Under the pieces are notes generated by a model, which was not told the origin of the DNA, made no database searches, and was given only the letters and a program-made list of their open reading frames with translations. Made by a program: the position numbers and the translations under genes. A stretch of DNA of 19,803 nt from an uncultured Collinsella sp. (GTDB lineage: Bacteria > Actinomycetota > Coriobacteriia > Coriobacteriales > Coriobacteriaceae). The stretch spans positions 1 through 19,803 of the forward strand of contig CAKUFT010000027.1 of assembly GCA_934650095.1 (NCBI GenBank). Reading direction: 5' to 3'. Positions 1-5,980 of this stretch are shown here, piece by piece. Position 1 is the stretch's first letter. Every line of letters starts with the position of its first letter.

Positions 1-515
1 ATGGCGACATCAGGGGTGATGTTGAAGTCGGCCAGCGGGTACTTGATGCCCTTGGCGTAGTCGGTGATGACGGAGAACGCGGTGACCTCGGTAGCGGTGC
101 CGGAGGTCGAGGAGATGGCGCAGAACTTGGCCTTCTGACGCAGCTCGGGGAAGCTGAACGGCTGGATGATGTTGTCGAAGGACTCCTCGGGATACTCGTA
201 GAAGACCCACATGGCCTTAGCGGCATCGATGGGCGAGCCGCCGCCGATGGCGATAATCCAGTCGGGCTCGAACTCGCGCATGGCCTCGGCGCCCTTCATG
301 ACCGTCTCGATGGACGGGTCGGACTCGACGCCCTCGAACAGCTTGACCTCCATGCCGGCCTCTTTGAGGTCGGCCTCGACGTCCTGCAAGAACCCGCCGC
401 GACGCATAGAGCTGCCGCCAGAAACGATGATGGCCTTCTTGCCCTTGAGGTTCTTCACCTCGTGGCGAGCGCCCTCACCAAAGTACAGATCGCGAGGATT
501 GGTAAAACGTCCCAT
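1..515 (-). CDS. Iron-containing alcohol dehydrogenase, N-terminal part (runs off the left edge)
   Basis: Reads from an ATG at 513-515 leftwards for about 171 residues and leaves the window without a stop. A strong AGGAGG-type site (minus strand TTTAGGAGGC) lies just upstream, which fixes the start. The protein begins MGRFTNPRDLYFGEGA, the usual opening of the family, and has the nucleotide-binding motif GGGSPIDAAK at about residues 91-100 and an SSTSGTATEVT segment near 135-145. The family consists of cytosolic Fe(II)-dependent NAD(P)H oxidoreductases that interconvert aldehydes or ketones and alcohols, often as a fermentative electron sink. The metal-binding Asp and His residues of the C-terminal helical domain lie outside the window, so they cannot be checked. 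The substrate (butanol, propanediol, ethanol) cannot be told from this part. It is transcribed away from the next gene. Confidence 0.93.
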   Translation of the reverse strand, partial: MGRFTNPRDLYFGEGARHEVKNLKGKKAIIVSGGSSMRRGGFLQDVEADLKEAGMEVKLFEGVESDPSIETVMKGAEAMREFEPDWIIAIGGGSPIDAAKAMWVFYEYPEESFDNIIQPFSFPELRQKAKFCAISSTSGTATEVTAFSVITDYAKGIKYPLADFNITPDVA

Positions 516-555
516 ACTGTGCCTCCTAAACAAGCCCCTCTTAGACTTGTGTATA

Positions 556-582
556 TAACGGAGCACCCGATTGGCTCCGTTA
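556..582. promoter_or_regulatory. 9-bp perfect inverted repeat in the alcohol dehydrogenase leader
   Basis: TAACGGAGC (556-564) and GCTCCGTTA (574-582) are perfect reverse complements separated by 9 nt. On the minus strand the repeat is followed at once by TTATATAC, a possible -10 element, about 40 nt upstream of the dehydrogenase ATG. The position suits a repressor operator over the core promoter, or a leader hairpin. It does not match the Rex consensus (TTGTGAA-N4-TTCACAA). The regulator is unknown. Confidence 0.5.
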
Positions 583-810
583 GGACCGTTTTGTGCGTTG
601 CCGGCGATGACAATGCACGATGTCTAAACGTCTCAACGCTCAGACAAACACTATTTTACCGTTCTGGTTGGTCAGTTATTCACCTAAAGCCGCCAATGAT
701 GAAACGTTTTTTCTATCCCCGAAGACCCTTGTGTGGCATCCATACCCCCAAGCTGGGCAAACGTTTTATCAAGGTTGACTACATATCCCGGGCAGGACGG
801 TGCCCCTCCA

Positions 811-851
811 AAATATGCACCGTTCGCCGCCAAATATCGACCGTTTGCGGC
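811..851. repeat. Tandem direct repeat, two 20-bp copies with 21-bp period
   Basis: AAATATGCACCGTTCGCCGC (811-830) and AAATATCGACCGTTTGCGGC (832-851) align without gaps at 16 of 20 positions. The 21-bp period equals two helical turns, so a protein bound to both copies would contact one face of the DNA. The repeat lies about 165 bp upstream of the plus-strand gene and 300 bp from the divergent dehydrogenase. Operator function is inferred only from geometry. Confidence 0.6.
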
Positions 852-1015
852 ACCGTGATACCACTCGGTCGTCCAAGGTGCCGACATTTGTGCGACATCC
901 GTCTTCGTGGTGCAAAGGTGCAAGTCCAAGTGCGGCACCCCCGGTGTGCCACATGCGGGTAAACTAGAACCTTATATAGAGACATTTGAACCCTAACCGC
1001 AGCAAAGGAGGCCCC

Positions 1016-2092
1016 ATGGCATTCGATCCCATTCAAGAGGATTGCCATCGCCTCGTTCTTGAGGCCTTGCGCCGCGACAACATTCCACTCACCGACGGCC
1101 CCGCCGTCGAGCGTCTGATGGAACAGTTCACCCGTAACCCCGCACCGCTCATCGTGCACGACCGCGACCGCGCCGGGCACCTCATTGCCAAGGTGGTCGA
1201 GGCTGTCGACTACCGCATCCCCTTTATCCCCGACGACGCCCAGGCAGAGCAAGAAGAAGCCGCAGCCGAGAACATGCTCCGCGAGGCAGCCGCGCTCGAT
1301 CCGGCCAACTGGGATGCCCAGCGCATGCTGACGGCGCTCACCGCCGAATCCAACGAGGAATACGTGCAATATCTGGTGTCCAAGTGCGACGAGGTGGAGC
1401 ACGATCTGGCGCTCAAGATTGCCTCGGCGCAGGACCCCTACGAGCGCGAGGCCGCAGGCGACCTGACCCGCCGTCCCTACCTGCGCTGGCTTGCCGCCTT
1501 GGCATCGCGCGCGCTCATTAGCGGCCGCTACCGCATGTCGCTCGAAGCCGCAAACCGCAGCCTCGACTTTGCCCCCAACGATCCTGCCGGCGTCCGCCAC
1601 ACCGCAATGCTCGCCATGGCAAAGCTCGAATACCCCGCTGAGGAGCTCAAGCGCTTTCGCTCTGCCCACTCCGTCCCCTATCTCGCCAACACGCCGCTGC
1701 GCCGTCGTCCCAAGGATGCAGAACGCGACTTGGACCCGTGGACGCTCTTCGCGCTGATGAGCGCTGCTTGGCGCGAGCTGGATTACGAGGGCGCCGAACA
1801 CTACCTGCGCATCCTTGCGCACTCGTGCCCGCACGCAGCCGAGGCGCTCTACTTCCAAACCGAGTTTCCCGATGGCGTCTATGCCCGCGTCAACGTGGGT
1901 GCAGGCTCCACCGATGAGCTCGTCCTTGCCCTGTCCGAGGCGACGCCGGTACTGCAGGAGGGCCTGGGCGCGCCCGACAACGCCAGCTTTGCCGCCTGGG
2001 TCGCCACCAACGACATCGTGCGCTCCCAGATCGACGAGCGCATCCTGCGGGCGGCCGAGCAGGGGCTTCCATTTAAGGGAGGGGACCTCTAA
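1016..2092 (+). CDS. Hypothetical helical-repeat (TPR-like) protein, first of a tandem pair
   Basis: 358 residues from the ATG at 1016, chosen because AAAGGAGG lies just before it; an upstream in-frame start at 986 has no such site. No catalytic motif, signal peptide or membrane segment is visible. The body is almost all amphipathic helix, rich in Ala, Leu and Glu. A TPR-like pattern is clearest in the segment containing YRMSLEAANRSLDFAPNDP, followed by a second helical pair starting DPWTLFALMSAAWRELDYEG. The stop overlaps the next gene's ATG (TAATG), so the two are translationally coupled. The C-terminal half resembles the next protein in motif order, spacing and length, which suggests an old tandem duplication. 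Function unknown; a scaffold or protein-binding role is a guess from the fold. Confidence 0.85.
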   Translation: MAFDPIQEDCHRLVLEALRRDNIPLTDGPAVERLMEQFTRNPAPLIVHDRDRAGHLIAKVVEAVDYRIPFIPDDAQAEQEEAAAENMLREAAALDPANWDAQRMLTALTAESNEEYVQYLVSKCDEVEHDLALKIASAQDPYEREAAGDLTRRPYLRWLAALASRALISGRYRMSLEAANRSLDFAPNDPAGVRHTAMLAMAKLEYPAEELKRFRSAHSVPYLANTPLRRRPKDAERDLDPWTLFALMSAAWRELDYEGAEHYLRILAHSCPHAAEALYFQTEFPDGVYARVNVGAGSTDELVLALSEATPVLQEGLGAPDNASFAAWVATNDIVRSQIDERILRAAEQGLPFKGGDL

Positions 2093-3135
2093 TGGATCCG
2101 AGCGTCTACATCCCCGCCTACCTGGAGCGCACCTATCTGGCGTCGCACCCCGAGCTCACCGATGCAGCACGCGAGCTTGTCCATAACGACATCAGCGCGA
2201 ATCCTCACAAGTACGCGCAGTCCGAGCATGCCCAGGCGCTGCTGTCCTATGCCGGTGTTCATCGCCACCTGCTCGACGAGCTCCATCGCATTGAGGACAT
2301 GGGCAGCGACGAGGAGTTCGAACAGACGCGCAACCGCCTGTTCGACGATATGCGTGATGAGCTGCTCAAGATCGTCCGCATCGATGCGCTGGCCGTCGAT
2401 GCCCAGCTGCTCGCCATCATTTTGGCGGACACGCCCGTCGACGCCTGCCTGGGCGACCTGATGAAGCTCGAGACGAGCACGGCCGACTACCTGCAACAGA
2501 GCGTGCCCGGGTTTGATATGGAGGCCCCGCACTACTGGGCCAATAATGTTTTGGCCGACGGTGTGACGGCGGCAAATCTCACCGTGAGCGAGCCGGCGCT
2601 TATCGGGTGGCTTCACACACTCGAGGCCATCTCGCAGCTGTGCATGGCGAGCGCTCGTTACCGCGCCGCCGCCAACTATGCTCGCCGTGTTCTTAAGGCG
2701 GAAGGCTATCCCACCCGAGCCGCCGGCACCGTGCTGCTCGCCCTCGCCCGCCTGGAAGACCAGGACGGCTTTTTTGCCCTGGCCCACCAGCTCGAGGAGC
2801 AGATGGGGGCAGACGCACTCGAAAACTCTCCTTGGTACCTGCTCGCCCGCACGATCCTCTTGTTCAAAACGAACAAGATGCGTCCGGCGGTGCGTGCGCT
2901 GCGTGAGTTCGCTAACCGTTGCGAGGGTGGCGCGTTCTTCTTGCTAAACCCCATGTACCAGACGCCGTATCTTCCCTGCCGACCCGAGCCGCGCGACCCC
3001 TGGGACCTTTCGCACCAGGCAGTTTGGGAGGCCGACGGCATTATCTCGGACACCCCCGACTTTGCCCCCTGGGCCAACGCCTGCGAAGATGTATCGCAGC
3101 TCGCCCAGGAATTTGCGCGCCGCTACGGCTTTTAG
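2092..3135 (+). CDS. Hypothetical helical-repeat protein, second of the tandem pair
   Basis: 347 residues. The ATG overlaps the previous stop by one base, and a GGGAGGGG purine tract lies just upstream. It is all-helical in appearance, with no signal peptide, membrane segment or catalytic motif. The segment beginning YRAAANYARRVLKAEGYPTR aligns with YRMSLEAANRSLDFAPNDP of the first protein. SPWYLLARTILLFKTNKM aligns with DPWTLFALMSAAWRELDY, and a C-terminal DFAPWA aligns with SFAAWV. The pair is therefore probably paralogous, though strongly diverged. The Mur ligase fusion starts 45 bp downstream with no terminator between, so the three genes are likely co-transcribed, giving a weak link to cell-wall work. 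Function unknown. Confidence 0.87.
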   Translation: MDPSVYIPAYLERTYLASHPELTDAARELVHNDISANPHKYAQSEHAQALLSYAGVHRHLLDELHRIEDMGSDEEFEQTRNRLFDDMRDELLKIVRIDALAVDAQLLAIILADTPVDACLGDLMKLETSTADYLQQSVPGFDMEAPHYWANNVLADGVTAANLTVSEPALIGWLHTLEAISQLCMASARYRAAANYARRVLKAEGYPTRAAGTVLLALARLEDQDGFFALAHQLEEQMGADALENSPWYLLARTILLFKTNKMRPAVRALREFANRCEGGAFFLLNPMYQTPYLPCRPEPRDPWDLSHQAVWEADGIISDTPDFAPWANACEDVSQLAQEFARRYGF

Positions 3136-3180
3136 CGACGCGATCGCCCCGACCATGTCATTCACGTTAGGAACGACTTC

Positions 3181-5358
3181 ATGAACCTCCGCTCATCTCT
3201 TGCCTGCACCTCGAGCGATATCGCTCGCTGGGGACTGCGCTCTATCCTTAAGCGCCAGGGCGGCGTACTCCCCGGCCGCATCGCCATGAAGATCGACCCC
3301 GAGTTGCTGAGCGACCTCGCTGGCCTTGTCGACCGCAGCGTGGTGATTACCGGTACTAACGGCAAGACCACCACCTCCAACCTCATCGCTGACGCCGTTG
3401 CTGCCAGCGGCGCTACCGTGGTGTGCAACCGTGCCGGCAACAATATGGAGCCTGGTGTGGTGGGTGCTCTGCTCGAGGCCCGCGGCGGCCTTAAGCACAC
3501 CAGCAGCGGCAAGCGCATGGGCGTTTTTGAGTGCGACGAGCTCTACACCGTACGCGTTCTGCCCAAGCTCAAACCGACGTACTTTGTGCTGCTCAACCTG
3601 TTCCGCGACCAGCTAGACCGCTACGGCGAGATCGACCATACCCAAGACGTCATCGCCCATGCGTTGGAGCTCTCTCCGACGACAGCGCTCATCTACAACG
3701 CCGACGACCCGTTGTGTGCCTCGATTGCCGCGCGCGTCCCCAACACGAGCATCGCCTTTGGCATCGACGGCGCCACGGGCACCGAGTCCGACCGCATTAG
3801 CGACTCGCGTTTTTGCTCGCAGTGCAACGCCCCGCTGGAATACGACTATGTGCAGTACGGACAGCTGGGCGCCTATCATTGCCCTTCGTGCGGTTGGGGT
3901 CGCCCCGCACTGCTCCGCCGCGTGACGGGCGTGGAGCTCGGCTGCGACGGCTACGGTTTTGACCTGGCCTTTGGACCCGATACCGACGCACCCGCAGCGC
4001 ACATCGCCACGCGCTACAACGGCCTGTACATGGTCTACAACGTTGCCGCCGCCTTCTTTGCTGCACGCGAGTTGGGCGTGGACGCCGCATGCCTGCAGCC
4101 CACGCTCGACGCCTACGTGCCAGCAGGTGGTCGCATGGGCCGCTGGGATATTGCCGGCCGCACCGTCGAGGCCAACCTGGCCAAGAATCCCGTGGGCTTC
4201 GATCGCCAGATCCAGTCCATTAAAACGGCAGGTGGCAGGCTCTGCGCCTTCTTCCTAAACGATAACGATGCCGACGGCCACGATGTCTCGTGGATCTACG
4301 ACGTCGACTTTGAGCGCATCGCCGACACGCCGGGTCTTGTCACCTTTGCCGGAGGCACGCGTGCGCACGACATGCAGGTACGCCTCAAGTACGCCGGCAT
4401 CGATGCCGCGATTATCTCGGACGTCGCGCAGGCGATCGGCGCCGTGGCAGACGAGGCCGCCGATGACACCTTCTACGCCGTCGCCAACTACACGGCCTTC
4501 CCGCCGCTGGTCAAAGAACTCGACGAGCTGAAGGGCACCACCGCCGACGCTGTTGCCGGGCGCGCCGTAGCCCGTGCCGACGGCAGCGCTCTTCCTGTCG
4601 GCATCGCGCCAGTCGAGCTTTCGCGCCCGCTGCGCATCGTCTATCTGTACCCCGACGCCCTTAACCTCTACGGTGACGGCGGCAATGTTATCGCGCTCGA
4701 GCGCCGCTGCGCCTGGCGTGGCATTCCCGTGCGTGTAGACGAGGTCCGTATGGGCGAAACGCTTGATTTGACCGATGCCGATATCATCATGATGGGCGGC
4801 GGCTCCGATCGCGACCAGCTGGCCGTGGCACACGAGCTGCTCGCCCAAAAAGATAAGGTCGCGGCCTATGTTGAGGACGGTGGCTCGCTGCTTGCCATCT
4901 GCGGCAGCTATCAGCTGCTCGGCCGTTCGTACTACATGGGCGAGGACCGCATCGAAGGCCTGGGCGTCATTGCCGCCGAGACTGTGCGCGGCTCCGACCG
5001 CCTGATCGGCAACGTCGCCGTCAAGACCGACCTGTCACCCGAGCCCTTTGTGGGATTCGAGAACCACGGCGGCCGCACCTTGCTCGATGCAGAGGCCACG
5101 CCGCTCGGAACGTCTGTCGTCACGGGCACCGGCAACAACGGCGACGATGGCTTTGAGGGCATCATCTACAAGGGTGTCATCGGCACGTACCTGCACGGGC
5201 CGGCGCTCCCCAAGAACCCCGAGCTCGCCGACTGGCTCATCACCCACGCCCTCGAGCGCCGCGGCGACGCGCAGGCCACAGCCCTGCTGCCGCTCAAGCC
5301 CCTCGACGACACCTACGAGCACGCCGCCCACGACGCCGCGATGAAGCTCCTCCCCTAA
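3181..5358 (+). CDS. MurT-GatD fusion: predicted lipid II isoglutaminyl synthase in one polypeptide
   Basis: 725 residues in one open frame. Residues 1-455 are MurT-like: Mur ligase P-loop GTNGKTTTSN (58-67), a four-cysteine zinc-ribbon insertion (C212, C215, C234, C237, ending SCGWGRP), and the DUF1727-type C-terminal domain with LAKNPVGF (333-340) and NDNDADGHDVSWIYD (360-374). After a linker of about 25 residues, residues 483-700 are a CobB/CobQ-like class I glutamine amidotransferase matching GatD, with nucleophile C574 in AICGSYQLLG and H672 in GTYLHGP. In Staphylococcus aureus, separate MurT and GatD proteins form a complex that turns D-Glu of the lipid II stem peptide into D-isoglutamine, using glutamine and ATP; an Asp from the MurT WIYD-like region is thought to complete the triad. 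By homology this fusion does the same in the cytosol. The ribosome site is weak (TTAGGA, 10 nt before the ATG). Confidence 0.9.
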   Translation: MNLRSSLACTSSDIARWGLRSILKRQGGVLPGRIAMKIDPELLSDLAGLVDRSVVITGTNGKTTTSNLIADAVAASGATVVCNRAGNNMEPGVVGALLEARGGLKHTSSGKRMGVFECDELYTVRVLPKLKPTYFVLLNLFRDQLDRYGEIDHTQDVIAHALELSPTTALIYNADDPLCASIAARVPNTSIAFGIDGATGTESDRISDSRFCSQCNAPLEYDYVQYGQLGAYHCPSCGWGRPALLRRVTGVELGCDGYGFDLAFGPDTDAPAAHIATRYNGLYMVYNVAAAFFAARELGVDAACLQPTLDAYVPAGGRMGRWDIAGRTVEANLAKNPVGFDRQIQSIKTAGGRLCAFFLNDNDADGHDVSWIYDVDFERIADTPGLVTFAGGTRAHDMQVRLKYAGIDAAIISDVAQAIGAVADEAADDTFYAVANYTAFPPLVKELDELKGTTADAVAGRAVARADGSALPVGIAPVELSRPLRIVYLYPDALNLYGDGGNVIALERRCAWRGIPVRVDEVRMGETLDLTDADIIMMGGGSDRDQLAVAHELLAQKDKVAAYVEDGGSLLAICGSYQLLGRSYYMGEDRIEGLGVIAAETVRGSDRLIGNVAVKTDLSPEPFVGFENHGGRTLLDAEATPLGTSVVTGTGNNGDDGFEGIIYKGVIGTYLHGPALPKNPELADWLITHALERRGDAQATALLPLKPLDDTYEHAAHDAAMKLLP

Positions 5359-5364
5359 CGCCCC

Positions 5365-5398
5365 ACCACCACAAAGGGGACACCTTTGTGGTGGTTTT
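5365..5398 (+). terminator. Rho-independent terminator after the MurT-GatD fusion
   Basis: CCACCACAAAGG (5366-5377) and CCTTTGTGGTGG (5383-5394) form a 12-bp perfect stem with a 5-nt loop, followed by TTTT. It starts 7 bp after the stop codon and ends the 1016-5358 transcription unit. Confidence 0.9.
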
Positions 5399-5438
5399 CC
5401 AGTTTGCCAACGATATACGCGCCGGCAAAAAAGTCTGC

Positions 5439-5444
5439 TATACT
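5439..5444 (+). promoter_or_regulatory. -10 element of the tRNA-Glu promoter
   Basis: TATACT ends 10 nt before the first tRNA base, the expected spacing for a promoter starting at or just before the tRNA. No good -35 is visible 16-18 bp upstream. Confidence 0.55.
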
Positions 5445-5454
5445 CTTTCCCGCT

Positions 5455-5531
5455 GTCCCCATCGTCTAGCGGCCAAGGACGCCACCCTTTCAAGGTGGAT
5501 ATCGCGGGTTCGAATCCCGCTGGGGGCACCA
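5455..5531 (+). tRNA. tRNA-Glu (anticodon UUC), CCA encoded
   Basis: A full cloverleaf can be drawn. The acceptor arm is GTCCCCA (5455-5461) with TGGGGGC (5521-5527, one G·U pair), discriminator A5528 and an encoded CCA. The D-arm contains TCTAGCGGCCAAGGA. The anticodon stem is CCACC/GGTGG around the loop CTTTCAA, with TTC at 5489-5491. The T-arm is GCGGG-TTCGAAT-CCCGC. It decodes GAA and GAG. It has its own -10 element and terminator, so it is a single-gene unit. Confidence 0.97.
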
Positions 5532-5541
5532 TTTGAAATGC

Positions 5542-5576
5542 AAAGCCCGTTACCCTTGTGGTGACGGGCTTTTTTC
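5542..5576 (+). terminator. Rho-independent terminator after tRNA-Glu
   Basis: AGCCCGTTACC (5544-5554) pairs with GGTGACGGGCT (5560-5570), 11 bp with one G·U pair and a 5-nt loop, followed by a six-T run. It lies 12 bp after the tRNA CCA end. Confidence 0.92.
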
Positions 5577-5586
5577 TTCTCCAACG

Positions 5587-5603
5587 CCGGGATTCGAACC
5601 CCG
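5587..5603 (-). pseudogene. Orphan tRNA T-arm fragment
   Basis: On the minus strand this reads CGGGG-TTCGAAT-CCCGG, matching the universal T-loop GTTCRANNC with four of five stem pairs intact. No matching 5' acceptor strand, D-arm or CCA is found around it, so it is not a working tRNA. It lies just downstream of the intact tRNA-Glu, in opposite orientation, and 25 bp outside the MITE-like element. A decayed tRNA or a relic of an integration site is possible; a T-arm is nearly palindromic, so chance or structural mimicry cannot be ruled out. Confidence 0.45.
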
Positions 5604-5628
5604 AAGGCATAAAATCTCACTGTCATCC

Positions 5629-5864
5629 AAGGGCCCGTGGACAAAAAATAGCAAATATGAGTACTGTTACCAATTTAGTAACAGCGATTTCATGCCATCA
5701 GAAGGCGATTTGGACACAAGGCGTCCTAACGGCGGAAGAATTGCAGGCGTTTATCAGCTAAGTACTTGGACATATGTTGCGTAACACTGCATATTTTGCA
5801 AAAAGATAATGCTACAGGACTTGTGACAGTACTCATATTTGACGTTTTTTGCCCACGACCCCTT
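5629..5864. mobile_element. MITE-like element with 42-bp terminal inverted repeats
   Basis: The arm at 5629-5670 and the reverse complement of 5823-5864 agree at 35 of 42 positions without gaps. They share AAGGG at the tip, then CGTGG, CAAAAAA and an exact 17-base block CAAATATGAGTACTGT-containing core. Similarity stops exactly at both outer ends, as expected for an element boundary. The 152-bp centre carries no transposase, so a non-autonomous element moved in trans is the simplest reading. No clear target-site duplication is seen. Each arm carries an inward-facing ATGAGTACTGTNAC that opens a short frame (34 codons plus strand, 5657-5761, and a similar one on the minus strand), neither with a ribosome binding site. 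The left arm also forms a 7-bp hairpin (5664-5684). Confidence 0.65.
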
Positions 5865-5912
5865 ATTGCGTGGGCGAATCAGTTGCAAAGCGGGATCCAA
5901 AGCGTCCTTCGC

Positions 5913-5951
5913 AAACAAAAAGCCGGGGCCCACGCGATGCAGACCCCGGCT
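5913..5951 (-). terminator. Rho-independent terminator of the glutamine synthetase gene
   Basis: On the minus strand AGCCGGGG (5951-5944) pairs with CCCCGGCT (5928-5921) around a 15-nt loop and is followed by TTTTTGTTT. It lies 29 bp past the stop codon of the minus-strand gene. Confidence 0.85.
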
Positions 5952-5980
5952 CAATACCGTGACGATATGTCAGTTACGCT

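Larger units (their letters stand above)
516..1015. other. 500-bp divergent intergenic region with candidate regulatory sites
   Basis: No convincing gene is present; open frames here are short, lack ribosome binding sites and run into the flanking genes. The gap separates the divergent alcohol dehydrogenase and the gene at 1016, so it must hold promoters for both. Visible structure: a 9-bp perfect palindrome at 556-582 in the dehydrogenase leader, a tandem 21-bp direct repeat at 811-851, and several GGCAC/GTGCC half-sites at about 930-953. An AT-rich stretch at 961-990 (TAGAAC, then TTATATAG) is the likeliest -10 area for the plus-strand gene, but no good -35 is seen. Confidence 0.6.
5577..5980. 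other. Intergenic region holding a tRNA fragment, a MITE-like element and the glnA terminator
   Basis: This 404-bp gap between the tRNA terminator and the end of glutamine synthetase has lower GC than its neighbours. It contains the orphan T-arm fragment at 5587-5603, the inverted-repeat element at 5629-5864 and a minus-strand terminator at 5913-5951. Open frames of 60-85 codons cross it on both strands, but none has a ribosome binding site, and several simply translate the tRNA and repeat sequences. Confidence 0.7.

Noticed and set aside
779..1858. A 359-codon minus-strand frame overlapping the first helical-repeat gene
   Set aside because: It runs through the divergent promoter region and opposite a gene with a strong ribosome site and translational coupling to its neighbour.
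5533..5784. Short plus-strand frames of 67-83 codons after tRNA-Glu
   Set aside because: They translate the tRNA terminator, the T-arm fragment and the inverted-repeat arm, and have no ribosome binding site.
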